Shown here piece after piece: positions 13,332-22,010 of a stretch of 35,536 nucleotides of DNA (the stretch's first letter is position 1; every line of letters begins with the position of its first letter). The position numbers and the translations under genes were made by a program. The stretch comes from an uncultured Rhodopila sp. GTDB taxonomy: Bacteria; Pseudomonadota; Alphaproteobacteria; Acetobacterales; Acetobacteraceae. The notes below the pieces were generated by a model. It saw nothing but the letters and a program-made list of their open reading frames with translations, did not search any database and was not told the DNA's origin. The stretch covers positions 1 to 35,536 of the forward strand of contig NZ_CAJATU010000153.1 in the NCBI RefSeq assembly GCF_903944925.1, given 5' to 3'.

Positions 13332-14314
13332 CTCCACCCCTTCGTGTAGGCGCCATGGGTTTGGCGCTGACCTTCGGCGACCGACGCCAGCGTGTTCTCC
13401 ACCGCTGCCGCCTGGCCGCGGTCGAGCGCATCGATCGCCTTCCGAAAGCTGCCGACGACCTCGGTGACATAGGCGCGACTGCGCTGCCGACCCTCGATCT
13501 TCAGCGCTGTCACCCCGGCCGCCTGCAGATCCGCCAGAATGTCGATGGCGTTCAGCGCAACCGGCTCCTCGAACAGATACGAGGTGCGGCCATGCGTGAC
13601 ATAGCGGCCCTTGCACGGTGTCGGATATGCGGCGGCCTCGCCATGGCTGAAGCGGTTCAGCGTCACGTCGCCGAGGCGGGACAGCGTCTCCGGGCCGTCC
13701 TCCTTGTAGGACACATGGCTGGCGGGCGCGCAGGCGCCTTCGGATGTCGGCGACAGGCCGGTGATGTAGGACGACAGGAAACATCGACCTTCCGACATCG
13801 GGCCAACGCTGCCGAACGCGAACACTTCCGTCTCGATGCCGATGCGGCGCACCAGCGCGGCGACCTGCTCGATCGACAGCACCCGCGGCAGCACGACGCG
13901 GCGGATGTCGAAGCGGTCGCGATAGAACGCGATCGACAACTCGTTGGAGGCGGAGGCCTGCACCGACAGGTGCCGCCGCAGGTCCGGATGTCGGGTTGCG
14001 GCATAGTCAAGCACGCCGATATCGGCCAGGATCACCGCATCGACCCCGGCCCGAGCCGCATTGTCGATCGCGTCATGCCATGGCTTGGCATCGCCCGCCC
14101 GCGGGAAGGTGTTGACCGCGGCCAGCACCTTGCGTCCGAAGCGGTGCGCATAGGCGACGCCCTCGGCCATCTCGTCGGGGTCGAAATTCAGGCCAGGGTA
14201 ATTCCGGGCGTTGGTGCAATCGCGGAAGCCGCAATAGACCGTGTCGGCGCCGGCATCGACCGCGGCACGCAACGCCGCCGGGGTGCCGGCGGGGCAAACC
14301 AGTTCGAGGCTCAT
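13328..14314 (-). CDS. ubiU: UbiU, O2-independent ubiquinone biosynthesis (U32 family)
   Basis: A 328-aa U32 protein closely following UbiU throughout: MSLELVCPAGTPAALRAAVD, then CTNARNYPGLNF, HLSVQASASNELSI, FAFGSVGPMSEGRC, TPTC-type TPCKGRYVTHG and KIEGRQRSRAYV. It partners UbiV in oxygen-free hydroxylation of the quinone ring. Of the four cluster cysteines known in E. coli UbiU (169, 176, 193, 232), three are present (SEGRC, SEGAC, TPCKGR). The first is replaced by Gly171 (codon GGC at 13804-13802; Cys would be TGC). The start ATG at 14314 overlaps the ubiT stop, and the end overlaps the ubiV start. Confidence 0.93.
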   Translation of the reverse strand: MSLELVCPAGTPAALRAAVDAGADTVYCGFRDCTNARNYPGLNFDPDEMAEGVAYAHRFGRKVLAAVNTFPRAGDAKPWHDAIDNAARAGVDAVILADIGVLDYAATRHPDLRRHLSVQASASNELSIAFYRDRFDIRRVVLPRVLSIEQVAALVRRIGIETEVFAFGSVGPMSEGRCFLSSYITGLSPTSEGACAPASHVSYKEDGPETLSRLGDVTLNRFSHGEAAAYPTPCKGRYVTHGRTSYLFEEPVALNAIDILADLQAAGVTALKIEGRQRSRAYVTEVVGSFRKAIDALDRGQAAAVENTLASVAEGQRQTHGAYTKGWR

Positions 14315-15003
14315 GGGGCTCCTGTCGCGGCGCTATCGGTCCGCATCTGTCTGACATCCAATTTCGCGAGGCGGGTCTTCAGCGTCTTCACTTCGGCGCG
14401 CAACGCATCGCACTCGGCGCCGAGATCGCGCGATGGACCCGCGTTTTCATGCAGCCGCCCGTGGATCGTCTCGATTCGCGCGCGCGCCCGGCCGATGGCG
14501 GTGTCGATCCGTTGCGCGATGCGTCGCGCCGGGCGCTCCAGCGGGCCGAACATCGCGGCGATTTCGTCGGTGATGAGGATCTCCTCGCGGTCCAGCGTGT
14601 TGCGCACGGCGACGATGACGGCGGTGGAGCCGGTGATCTCGATCTCGCGGCTGAAGAACATGGCGTCGCCGTCGATGCGGCCTTCCAGCAGGTCGATCAG
14701 CGCCATCAGGTTGCCGCGGATCTCCGCGTCGGGCGGTTTCGCTCCGTCGCCGCGCGCCGGCCGAACATCCGGTTCCGGCAGCACGCGGACATCCATCTTG
14801 CCGCCGCCGAATTCAATCGCGAAGCGATGCGGCAGGTCGCTCGGGAAGACATGCACGACTGCGGGGTCGAGACGGGCGAAATTGGCCACCAGGCGCGGGT
14901 GCCGGCGGCGCATTGCGCGGTTCAGTAATACGGTCAGGCGCGCCAGGAGCGGCCCGGGGATCAGCGACAGGGACGCGGCGGCGAGCGGGCGGGATCGTTG
15001 CAT
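14311..15003 (-). CDS. ubiT: UbiT, SCP2-type lipid carrier for anaerobic ubiquinone synthesis
   Basis: A 230-aa protein with an SCP2-like fold: VVHVFPSDLPHRFAIEFGGG, then the domain core PPDAEIRGNLMALIDLLEGR and DAMFFSREIEITGSTAVIVA. A helical C-terminus with a heptad pattern follows (CDALRAEVKTLKTRLAKLDV). The C-terminal coiled coil is longer than in E. coli UbiT. Family role: binds ubiquinone intermediates and is needed for O2-independent synthesis. The start chosen is ATG 15003 (MQRSRPLAAASL). An ATG at 15060 overlaps the FNR box, so it is unlikely. First gene of ubiTUV; the perfect FNR box is 57 bp upstream. Confidence 0.9.
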   Translation of the reverse strand: MQRSRPLAAASLSLIPGPLLARLTVLLNRAMRRRHPRLVANFARLDPAVVHVFPSDLPHRFAIEFGGGKMDVRVLPEPDVRPARGDGAKPPDAEIRGNLMALIDLLEGRIDGDAMFFSREIEITGSTAVIVAVRNTLDREEILITDEIAAMFGPLERPARRIAQRIDTAIGRARARIETIHGRLHENAGPSRDLGAECDALRAEVKTLKTRLAKLDVRQMRTDSAATGAP

Positions 15004-15059
15004 GAAGTACAGGTCCGGATACAGTCTTTCGCATGGTGGACTTTGCAGCCCCCGGGACA

Positions 15060-15073
15060 TTGATCTGGATCAA
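15060..15073. promoter_or_regulatory. FNR/FixK-type box upstream of ubiTUV
   Basis: TTGATCTGGATCAA is a perfect TTGAT-N4-ATCAA palindrome centred 63.5 bp before the ubiT ATG. If it acts as a class II site at -41.5, the transcript would start about 22 bp before the ATG. It fits anaerobic induction of an oxygen-independent pathway. The FNR-type regulator itself is not encoded in the window. Confidence 0.78.
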
Positions 15074-15154
15074 TCGCAGACGCCGCAACGGTTCCAACGC
15101 AACAATCAAAAACTATCGATATTACAACGATCGCGCAAAAGCCAGGGTCTGGTA

Positions 15155-18010
15155 CTACGGTGATGCCTGTCCCGCCAACAGCGCCTCGATCCGGTCCACG
15201 AGTTCATTGGTACCGATGGGCTTGTGCGCCAGGGAATAGGCTCCGGTAATAGCCGCACCCATCGCCAGGGCCGCTTCATCGCCGACATAGCCGGTCAGCA
15301 GCACCGCCGGCAGGTCCGCATGCAGCGCCTGCGCGGCGCGGATAAGGGCAATGCCGTTCATTCCCGGCATCGACAGGTCCGAAACGAGGACATCAACAGC
15401 CTCCCCGGCGGCGAGCAGCGCAAGCGCCTCCTCGCCGCCCGCGGCAGCCAGCACGCGATAGCCCCGGTCTTCCAGGTTCTGCGCCAGCAGTTCGCGCAGC
15501 GCCTCCTCATCGTCCACCAGCAGGACCCGCGCGGATGCCGACGCGATCCCGGTGCCGGAAGCCGCCGCCTCGGTCTCCATGTCGGGAGCGACCGCTTCGG
15601 TTTCCGCATCGCGCGTGGGCAGCCACAGCGTGACGGTGGTTCCGCTGCCCGGGCTGCTGTCGACGGTCAGCGCGCCGCCGGATTGCTCGGCGAAACCGCG
15701 CGCCATCGGCAGTCCAAGCCCGGTGCCGACACCCGCGGGCTTGGTCGTGAAAAACGGTTCGTAAGCCCGGGCGAGCGTCTTCGCATCCATGCCCATGCCG
15801 GTATCGGCGACTTCGATCCTCACATACCGTCCTGCGGACAATCCCGCTCTTTCGGCGGGCGCCTCGTCGGCCGCGGCGGAGAGGGTCAGCCGCCCGCCGT
15901 CGGGCATGGCGTCGCGCGCGTTGGTGGCGAGATTGACCAGGACCGTTTCAAGCTGCGCCTTGTCGACGAACAATTGCGGCAAATCATCGGCCAGGCAGAT
16001 CCGCACTTCGATGCCGGCGCCCAAAGTATGAACGAAGATTTCCTTCAGGCTGCCGAGCACGGCCGCAACATCCAGCGTCTCACCGCGCAGGTTGCCGCGC
16101 CGCCCGAAGGCGAGCAGCCGCCGCGTGATCGCACCGCCCCGCTCGGTAGCCTCCATCGCCAGCCCCGCCAGGCGAGCGACGCCCGGTTGGTCTCCCGGTC
16201 GGCGCTCGATCAGCGTCGCGGCGCCCTTGACCATCTGCAGCACATTGTTGAAATCATGCGCGATACCGCCGGCAAGCTGGCCGAGTGCCTCGACGCGCTC
16301 GGCGTGGGCGGCCCGCTCCTGAGCCGCTTCGCGGGCTGCGGTTTCGCTGCTCAGCCGCGCCAAAAGATCGTCGTTCTCCCGCAGGCGCGCCTTCAGATCC
16401 TCGGTCAGTTGGCGCAACGCCAGCTCGGCTTGCACGCGGCCGGTGACGATCTCGGAGAACAGTACCGCTCCCCCGATGCTGCCATCGGCGCGGCGCCACG
16501 GTGCCATCTCCCAATGCACGAATTCGGTGCGCCCGTTGACGTGAGGCATCGGCTCTTCCGCGGCCGCCAGGGTTTCGCCCGCCAGGACGCGGCGGTAAAC
16601 GTCCCGCCGCTGTTCGGCGAGGCCGGGGAAAAGCTCATAATGGCTGCGGCCGATAAGCGACTCCGGCAGGCCGTCGCCGATGCGGTGATCTGCGGCGAAG
16701 CGGCGGCTGGCGGCGAGGTAGCGCATCTCCGTGTCGAACATCGCGATCGATGCCGGGGTCCGGTCGATAAACAGCCGCAACAGCGCGTCGCTTTCGGCCT
16801 TCGCGGCCGCAAGTTCGCGCTCGGCGGTCACGTCGCGGAGAAAGACGGTCAACCCGTCCGGCGAGGGATAGGCATGCGCGTCGAAATGCGCACGCGACGC
16901 AGCGAAGCAGTCGTCCGCCCGCGTCGGCGTCCCATCGTCCATCGCCGCGCGGCAGGCCATGCCGATGAGGCTGTCCCCGAGTCCCGGAAACACGTCCCAG
17001 ATGACCTGACCCATCAGGCCGCGGCCCCGTTCAAGCCGGGCCCTCGCGCGCTCGTTGAGATAGGTAAACCGCCATGCGCGGTCCAGCACGATAACGCTGT
17101 CCGTCGTGCTCTCGAGCGCGATGTGCAGGGCGCGGGCGTGCAGCGCGCGTTCCTCCAGGATCGCCTGCTGGTGGCGGCTTTCGGCCAGGGCCGTGTGCAG
17201 GGCCTTGTTGGCCGTGCGGTCCCGCACCGTGGCGATCGTCAGCACCTCGCCGTCGATCTCGATCGGGCTGATGTTGACGTCGACGACAAATTCCTCGCCA
17301 TCGCCCCGGACCGCGAACAGATCCAGCCCCGCTCCGACTTCGCGCGGTCGCGGATTGTCGCCGTACGACACCATCTGCGACACGTGGTTGTCGCGCAGCC
17401 GCGGCGGCAACAGGCTGTCGACCAGCGCGCCGATGAGTTGGGCGCGCGGTACGCGGAACAGATCGACCATCCGCTGGTTGACGTTCGCGATCCGCCCCCG
17501 CCGATCGGCCAACAGGATGGCGTCGGGGTAGGCTTCGAACATGGCGGCGAAGGTCTTGGTGTGATGCCGGGCCCGGTCGATCGCCTTGCGCATGCCGCCG
17601 GCGATGAACACGACCGCGCTCGCCGTGGCCGCGAACAGCAGCAGCACCGAGGTCTGGCGTACGCCTTCCAGCCGGAACGAGAACACGTCCGGCAGCACGA
17701 ACAACCAGGCGCACAGCGTCGCCATGGCGATCGAGAAGAACCCCGCCGCCGTGCCGCAGATCAGTGTCGCCGCGATAACCGCCGGAAACAGCGACAGAAA
17801 CTGGGCCCCGGGAAAGTCGGACCCGAATGCCGCTTGCAGGGCCGTAGCCGCGGCGACGAGCGCCGCCGCCAGCAGGTAAGCGTTGAACGTGCCGGGCTGG
17901 AAGTGCCTTGGGCTGAAATAGAGCCGGCTGTAGTCCCTGTGGTTGACGATGCCCGTGATCACCGGGCTGGTGTCGAGAGTGTTCAACGTCCGGTTTGCCG
18001 CGTCGCTCAT
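15155..18010 (-). CDS. Membrane hybrid sensor histidine kinase with PAS domains and receiver
   Basis: A 951-aa protein. The N-terminus has about four membrane helices (residues 43-140) of DUF4118/KdpD type. Three PAS-like domains follow (about 150-265, 290-395, 405-530), then a coiled linker. The HisKA domain has QLAGGIAHDFNNVLQ (H585), and the HATPase has the N box NLATNARDAM, DTGMGM and GTGLGL. The C-terminal receiver has LLVDDEEAL and VSDLSMPG (phospho-acceptor D878), then the conserved Lys in AHKPIG. All catalytic residues are present. The signal is unknown; PAS and DUF4118 suggest a small ligand or redox cue. No separate response regulator is adjacent. The start ATG 18010 has GGAAAA upstream. 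It is transcribed in the same direction as ubiTUV, but the FNR box lies between them. Confidence 0.93.
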   Translation of the reverse strand: MSDAANRTLNTLDTSPVITGIVNHRDYSRLYFSPRHFQPGTFNAYLLAAALVAAATALQAAFGSDFPGAQFLSLFPAVIAATLICGTAAGFFSIAMATLCAWLFVLPDVFSFRLEGVRQTSVLLLFAATASAVVFIAGGMRKAIDRARHHTKTFAAMFEAYPDAILLADRRGRIANVNQRMVDLFRVPRAQLIGALVDSLLPPRLRDNHVSQMVSYGDNPRPREVGAGLDLFAVRGDGEEFVVDVNISPIEIDGEVLTIATVRDRTANKALHTALAESRHQQAILEERALHARALHIALESTTDSVIVLDRAWRFTYLNERARARLERGRGLMGQVIWDVFPGLGDSLIGMACRAAMDDGTPTRADDCFAASRAHFDAHAYPSPDGLTVFLRDVTAERELAAAKAESDALLRLFIDRTPASIAMFDTEMRYLAASRRFAADHRIGDGLPESLIGRSHYELFPGLAEQRRDVYRRVLAGETLAAAEEPMPHVNGRTEFVHWEMAPWRRADGSIGGAVLFSEIVTGRVQAELALRQLTEDLKARLRENDDLLARLSSETAAREAAQERAAHAERVEALGQLAGGIAHDFNNVLQMVKGAATLIERRPGDQPGVARLAGLAMEATERGGAITRRLLAFGRRGNLRGETLDVAAVLGSLKEIFVHTLGAGIEVRICLADDLPQLFVDKAQLETVLVNLATNARDAMPDGGRLTLSAAADEAPAERAGLSAGRYVRIEVADTGMGMDAKTLARAYEPFFTTKPAGVGTGLGLPMARGFAEQSGGALTVDSSPGSGTTVTLWLPTRDAETEAVAPDMETEAAASGTGIASASARVLLVDDEEALRELLAQNLEDRGYRVLAAAGGEEALALLAAGEAVDVLVSDLSMPGMNGIALIRAAQALHADLPAVLLTGYVGDEAALAMGAAITGAYSLAHKPIGTNELVDRIEALLAGQASP

Positions 18011-18108
18011 TGAGCTGTCGTTTTCCGCGATAAATGTACAATTCCTGAGAAGCGACGATCATATGACACAGTTTTGGATCGAAGGCAACGTTTTTACGCA
18101 GATCGAAC

Positions 18109-18711
18109 TTATATGCCCGGTTTCGTATCCCCGATGCGCCGGATGAACCGGTTCAGCATCCGAAGCGTGTGATTTCGGGACAAACCCGTCCGTACTACTA
18201 CGTCGGCCCGCCTGCGCTTCTCCCGGTCCGGCATCTGCCTGATAATCACCGCCTCGATATCCTCCCGGCTCATGCGGCGGCGCAGGCCGACACGATAGAC
18301 CTGGATCGGCAGCGGCGCGGACACGACGACCACCGTATCGACCCGCCGATGGCCGCCGGTCTCGAACAGCAGGGGAATGTCGAGCACCACGGCGCGCTTC
18401 CCGGCGCGGCGGGCGCGGGCGATGAAGGCGCGTTCCGCGGCTTCGACCATCGGGTGCAGGATGTGCTCCAGCCGGGTGAGCGCCGCCGGGTTGCCGAGCA
18501 CCGCCTGCCGCAATGCCGGGCGATCGACCGCGCCGTCGCGGATCGTCCCCGGGAACGCCGCCTCGATCGCGCCGATCGCCCGGCCGGCCTTGCCCTGCAG
18601 CCGGTGGACCGCGGCATCGGCGTCGAATACCGGGATGCGGGCACGGCGGAACGCGGCGGCGGCGGTGGACTTGCCCATCCCCATGCCGCCGGTCAGGCCG
18701 ATGATCTTCAC
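18109..18711 (-). CDS. coaE: Dephospho-CoA kinase
   Basis: A 200-aa P-loop kinase. VKIIGLTGGMGMGKSTAAAA carries the Walker A (residues 8-16), and VFDADAAVHRL, VLDIPLLFE and the lid HPMVEAAERAF region follow the CoaE pattern. The reaction is the last step of coenzyme A synthesis (ATP + dephospho-CoA). The start is GTG 18709-18711, overlapping the aroE stop as GTGA, so it is coupled to aroE. No ATG lies near; longer frames extend only into aroE. Linked aroE-coaE is usual in alphaproteobacteria, where dnaQ often follows; here the histidine kinase gene follows instead. Confidence 0.94.
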   Translation of the reverse strand: MKIIGLTGGMGMGKSTAAAAFRRARIPVFDADAAVHRLQGKAGRAIGAIEAAFPGTIRDGAVDRPALRQAVLGNPAALTRLEHILHPMVEAAERAFIARARRAGKRAVVLDIPLLFETGGHRRVDTVVVVSAPLPIQVYRVGLRRRMSREDIEAVIIRQMPDREKRRRADVVVRTGLSRNHTLRMLNRFIRRIGDTKPGI

Positions 18712-19547
18712 GCCGGTAGCAGGTCCGATGCCACGAACCGGCGCAACGCGTCGTCCACCACCGGGTCCGCGCCGAACCACGCGCGAAAGCCCGGCACCGC
18801 CTGGTACAGCAGCATCCCGAGGCCATCGACGCAGCGCAGTCCGCGCGCCCGGGCGGCGGCGAGCAGCGGCGTCTCCAGCGGCACATAGACGATGTCCACG
18901 ACGGTCATACCGGACGGCGCGCGGTCGAGATCGATCTGAAGCGGCGGGTTGCCCGCCATCCCGAGCGACGTGGTATGGACCAGCAGCGCATGATCGGGCA
19001 GCGCGGCATCGCGGTGCTCCCAATCGATGACGCGTAATCCCGGCAGGTCCCTGGCCAGCGCATCGGCATGCGCCCGTGTGCGGTTGGCGAGCGTGACAGT
19101 AATCCCAAGCCCCAGCAGCGCCGCGCCGATAGCCCGTGCCGCGCCCCCCGCACCAAGGATCAGCGCCGGTGCAGCCGCGGGATCGACCCCATTGGCGCGC
19201 AGGTTTTCCAGGAACCCCCAGCAATCGGTGTTGCTGCCGATGATGCGGCCGTCCTGGAAGACCAGTGTGTTGACCGCTCCGGCGCGATGCGCGGTTTCGT
19301 CGACCCTGTCGCAGACCGCGAACGCCGCCACCTTGTGCGGGATGGTGCAGTTGACACCGGCAAACCCGGCCCGCACCAGGCCGCGTATCGCCTCGGGGAA
19401 ATGTGCCGGTTCTATCGGCAATGGCACATAGGCGCCGTCGATACCGTGCCGTTCCAGCCAGAAGCCGTGCAGCCGGGGTGAGCGGGAATGCCCGACGGGC
19501 CAGCCGGTGATGCCCGCGAGGCGGGCCTTGCCAGTCAGTATGGTCAT
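18708..19547 (-). CDS. aroE: Shikimate dehydrogenase
   Basis: A 279-aa protein with the substrate motif GHSRSPRLH (residues 19-27), the catalytic Lys in NCTIPHKVAAF, the Asp in SNTDCWGFLE, and an NADP-binding GAGGAARAIGAAL loop followed by ANRTRAHADAL. It reduces 3-dehydroshikimate in aromatic amino acid synthesis. The start ATG 19545-19547 overlaps the stop of the upstream decarboxylase gene by one base (TGATG), so the three genes from 20404 to 18109 look like one transcript. Length is normal for the family. Confidence 0.95.
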   Translation of the reverse strand: MTILTGKARLAGITGWPVGHSRSPRLHGFWLERHGIDGAYVPLPIEPAHFPEAIRGLVRAGFAGVNCTIPHKVAAFAVCDRVDETAHRAGAVNTLVFQDGRIIGSNTDCWGFLENLRANGVDPAAAPALILGAGGAARAIGAALLGLGITVTLANRTRAHADALARDLPGLRVIDWEHRDAALPDHALLVHTTSLGMAGNPPLQIDLDRAPSGMTVVDIVYVPLETPLLAAARARGLRCVDGLGMLLYQAVPGFRAWFGADPVVDDALRRFVASDLLPA

Positions 19548-20404
19548 CAGTTCAGGAACTTTTCCGTCCAGGTCTTGTAGTCGCCGTCGCGGGTAACACG
19601 CGCCATCAGTTCGGGCGAGGCGATTCCGGTCAGATCGGAGGGTTTCGTCCCGTCGCGCAGCGCCTTCAGCGTGTCATACGTCGCCTTCACGGCAGCGGAG
19701 AACGGCTGATGGCCTTGCAGCGCCACCCGCACGCCGCGGCTGGCGAGATACGCCTTATCCAGCAAATCGGGCGGCACCCCGCCCAGCATCAGCGGGACCT
19801 TCACCTCCGCCGCAATGGCGTCGAGTTCGGCTCGGTTCAGGCCGCCGGCGATGAACAGCGCATCCACGCCGGTTTGTTCGTAGACTTTGAGGCGCCGAAT
19901 GCCGTCGGCGAGGCCGGTGATGGACGGCGCGCTGGTGCGGCCGATGATGAACAGGGCAGGGTCCTCGCGCGCGGCGAGCGCGGCGCGCATCTTCCCGGTG
20001 CCTTCCTCCAGCGACAGCAGGCCCGGCTTGGTTTCGCCGAACGCGCGCGGCAGCAGCGTGTCCTCGACCATCAGCGCGGCGACCCCGGCGGTCTCCAGTT
20101 CCTGCACCGTCCGCATCACGTTCAAAGCGTTGCCGTAGCCATGATCCGCGTCCACCATCAGCGGCAGCTTGCCGGCGCGGTTGATACGGTAGGACTGGGC
20201 GGCGAATTCGGTCAGCGTCAGGACGATCAGGTCGGGTGCGCCGAGCACGGTGAAGGACGCGATGGAACCGGCGAACATGCCGATTTCGAAGCCGAGTTCC
20301 TCGGCGATGCGCGCTGAAATGGCGTCGTGGACGGAGCCGGGGTGGATGCACGCATCACCGGCGATAGTCTCGCGGTACCGCTCGCGGCGATCGGTCCAGT
20401 GCAT
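19547..20404 (-). CDS. Oxaloacetate decarboxylase (isocitrate lyase/PEP mutase superfamily)
   Basis: A 285-aa member of the ICL/PEPM superfamily. GSVHDAISARIAEELGFEIG and MVDADHGYGNALNVMRTVQE form the Mg site, and MVEDTLLPRAFG replaces the KKCG catalytic loop of isocitrate lyases. The sequence follows the Pseudomonas PA4872-type oxaloacetate decarboxylases over its full length. The reaction would be oxaloacetate to pyruvate plus CO2; other superfamily activities cannot be excluded. The start is ATG 20402-20404, preceded by GGGGGGA. First gene of a tight unit with aroE and coaE, although no pathway links them. Confidence 0.85.
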   Translation of the reverse strand: MHWTDRRERYRETIAGDACIHPGSVHDAISARIAEELGFEIGMFAGSIASFTVLGAPDLIVLTLTEFAAQSYRINRAGKLPLMVDADHGYGNALNVMRTVQELETAGVAALMVEDTLLPRAFGETKPGLLSLEEGTGKMRAALAAREDPALFIIGRTSAPSITGLADGIRRLKVYEQTGVDALFIAGGLNRAELDAIAAEVKVPLMLGGVPPDLLDKAYLASRGVRVALQGHQPFSAAVKATYDTLKALRDGTKPSDLTGIASPELMARVTRDGDYKTWTEKFLN

Positions 20405-20493
20405 GGTTCCCCCCGGGTTTGCGCGGCGGCATTGTAGGGAGGGTGGCAAGGATGGGGAAGGGAGGCGGATGCGTTCCGGATGGGTTGCCGATC

Positions 20494-20520
20494 TTGATTT
20501 ACGCACACGATGCGTATAAT
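20494..20520 (+). promoter_or_regulatory. Promoter and palindromic operator of ccdAB remnant
   Basis: A perfect -10 TATAAT (20515-20520) and a TTGATT -35 (20494-20499) are separated by 15 bp. Between them ACGCA-CACGA-TGCGT (20501-20515) is a perfect 5-bp palindrome that overlaps the -10. This is the arrangement of an autorepressed toxin-antitoxin promoter. Confidence 0.55.
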
Positions 20521-20543
20521 TCCGTTCAGGCTGAACCTGTGAG

Positions 20544-20745
20544 ATGACGATGCATCGCTATGTCGAGGCGCCCGCCGGTTATGATCGCTCCGTGGGGCGG
20601 AAGGCAGTAAACCTTGCTGACCGGTTTCGTTGAACAGGAAGAAGCGGCAGCGGCATCGGACGAACGTCTTGACGCGGTCATCTCCGCGTTGGACGAGTTC
20701 CACGAACAGCACGGTTTGCTGTCGGACGACTTCCCAAGTCTTTGA
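20544..20745 (+). pseudogene. ccdA: CcdA-like antitoxin, internally deleted and frameshifted
   Basis: The first frame from ATG 20544 gives HRYVEAPAGYDRSVGRKAVN then stops. The next frame continues LLTGFVEQEEAAAASDERLD and ISALDEFHEQHGLLSDDFPS-L up to TGA 20745. The C-terminus matches the toxin-binding tail of CcdA (..H...HGL.SD..R.F), and RKAVNL the start of its ribbon-helix-helix. The middle of the DNA-binding domain is missing, and the two halves are out of frame by one base. The product would be non-functional, though the promoter is well preserved. Confidence 0.6.
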
Positions 20746-20757
20746 GGCGACTCCGCC

Positions 20758-21068
20758 GTGCCGCAGTTCGCCGCATACAAGAACCCGGAGGGGGCTGAGC
20801 CCGGCCCGTTCGTCCTCCATATCCAATCGACGCGTCTTGACCGGAGCAAGACGCGCGTGGTGATGGCTTTGGTTCACCGAGGTTTGGATCGCCGCCCGAT
20901 CATCCGTTGACCCCGCGCATAACGGTGCATGGTCAGTCCGTTTATGCGGACCCGCTGAATATCGCCACGGTTTCGGTGAAGCGTCTGACGGCGGTGCTGG
21001 AAGGCCTGGCGGAAGCCGATCAAGATCGGATCATCAGGGCGATCGACGAGATGATAAGCCGCGCTTAG
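20758..21068 (+). pseudogene. ccdB: CcdB-like toxin with a single frameshift
   Basis: From GTG 20758 the frame reads VPQFAAYKNPEGAEPGPFVL then HIQSTRLDRSKTRVVMALVH and RGLDRRPIIR, then TGA. One base over, the sequence continues TPRITVHGQSVYADPLNIAT and VSVKRLTAVLEGLAEADQDR, ending IIRAIDEMISRA at TAG 21068. This is CcdB over its whole length (gyrase poison). A single-base loss near 20905-20912 breaks it. Loss of the toxin together with a broken antitoxin is the expected decay path. Confidence 0.7.
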
Positions 21069-21176
21069 GCACCTCCATAAAGTACTGTCTCCATCGCTTC
21101 GGACCGCGGCCGGTTAGGCCGGCGATGGGTTCCAACGCCGTCCCGGGTTGCATGGCCGCCGGCGTGGTTCTGATCC

Positions 21177-22010
21177 TCACGCCGTAACCTCCAGCATCAG
21201 GTCGAACGTTATGCAGACCGGGTTTTCGCCCCGCTCCAGCCATCCCTCGTGGACCTCGCCCGTCATATCGACGACCAGTGATTCCATCGCGGCCAGCCCA
21301 TTCCGCACCCAGCCCTGACGCACCAGGACCTCCGTCGCATCGTCGTCGACCCGGTCGCCGTCGCTGAACCGGACGCCGATCAGACTGCCGAGGCTGCCGC
21401 GGATCGTCGCCTCGGTGATTCCGTTGTCGCGGCAAATCGTCTCCACGGCCGTCAGAATGTCTTCGTTCGGCTTCACCCGAGCCAGAATCCCGTCCGCACC
21501 CGAGACCCGCGGGCCGAACGGCTGGAACAATGTAAAATTCGTTTCTTGATCGGCTTCAGCCTGCAGCCGGATCGAGTCAAATCCTCGGGCGAGAACCTCC
21601 GCCGATTCGGCAATGATCGTTTCATGCGGTAGTATGTGGCCGCCGCGGCGGCTGCCGTCAGGCTCGGTCCAGACAGCGTGGCAATGCACCAGCGGCTGGC
21701 CATCGGCCCAGCCGAACGTTGCATTCGCCTGCTCGATCCGGCTGATCCCTCCCGGCGCGCGCGGCGCCGAGAAATACGCGACATGCTCGGCTCCGTCCGG
21801 CGGCCCCGGCATCACATAGCGAAACGGGTTCACCGCCACGTCCCGCAGCACCACCGTCCCCGCCTGGAAGCCGGCCTCGACCAACGGCCCCGTCAGCGCC
21901 TCGTTCAGCGTCGCGCCAACCCGCAGCGGAAACCGCAACGACCGCAGGTCGCTGCGGAACCAGTCGATGCGCAGCGGGTGCGCCGGCCCGGGCTGAACCA
22001 GCGTGCGCAT
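21177..22010 (-). CDS. Tandem PPC (DUF296) domain protein
   Basis: A 277-aa protein with two PPC/DUF296-like halves. The first (about residues 70-165) includes GISRIEQANATFGWADGQPL, HCHAVWTEPDG, GGHILPHETIIAES and a closing TNFTLFQPF. The second (about 175-277) includes LARVKPNEDILTAVETICRD, TIRGSLGSLIGVRF and MTGEVHEGWLERGENPVCIT. PPC domains form trimers; the second half has a typical 'I.GSLGSL' core. The cellular role is unknown, and single-domain forms are more common than tandem ones. The ATG 22010 overlaps the stop of the gamma-glutamyltransferase gene by one base (TGATG), so the two are coupled and probably act together. Confidence 0.75.
   Translation of the reverse strand: MRTLVQPGPAHPLRIDWFRSDLRSLRFPLRVGATLNEALTGPLVEAGFQAGTVVLRDVAVNPFRYVMPGPPDGAEHVAYFSAPRAPGGISRIEQANATFGWADGQPLVHCHAVWTEPDGSRRGGHILPHETIIAESAEVLARGFDSIRLQAEADQETNFTLFQPFGPRVSGADGILARVKPNEDILTAVETICRDNGITEATIRGSLGSLIGVRFSDGDRVDDDATEVLVRQGWVRNGLAAMESLVVDMTGEVHEGWLERGENPVCITFDLMLEVTA

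Noticed and set aside
15224..18013. 929-codon plus-strand open frame
   Set aside because: Exactly antisense to the histidine kinase gene, Arg/Gln/His-rich with no domain; a GC-skew shadow.
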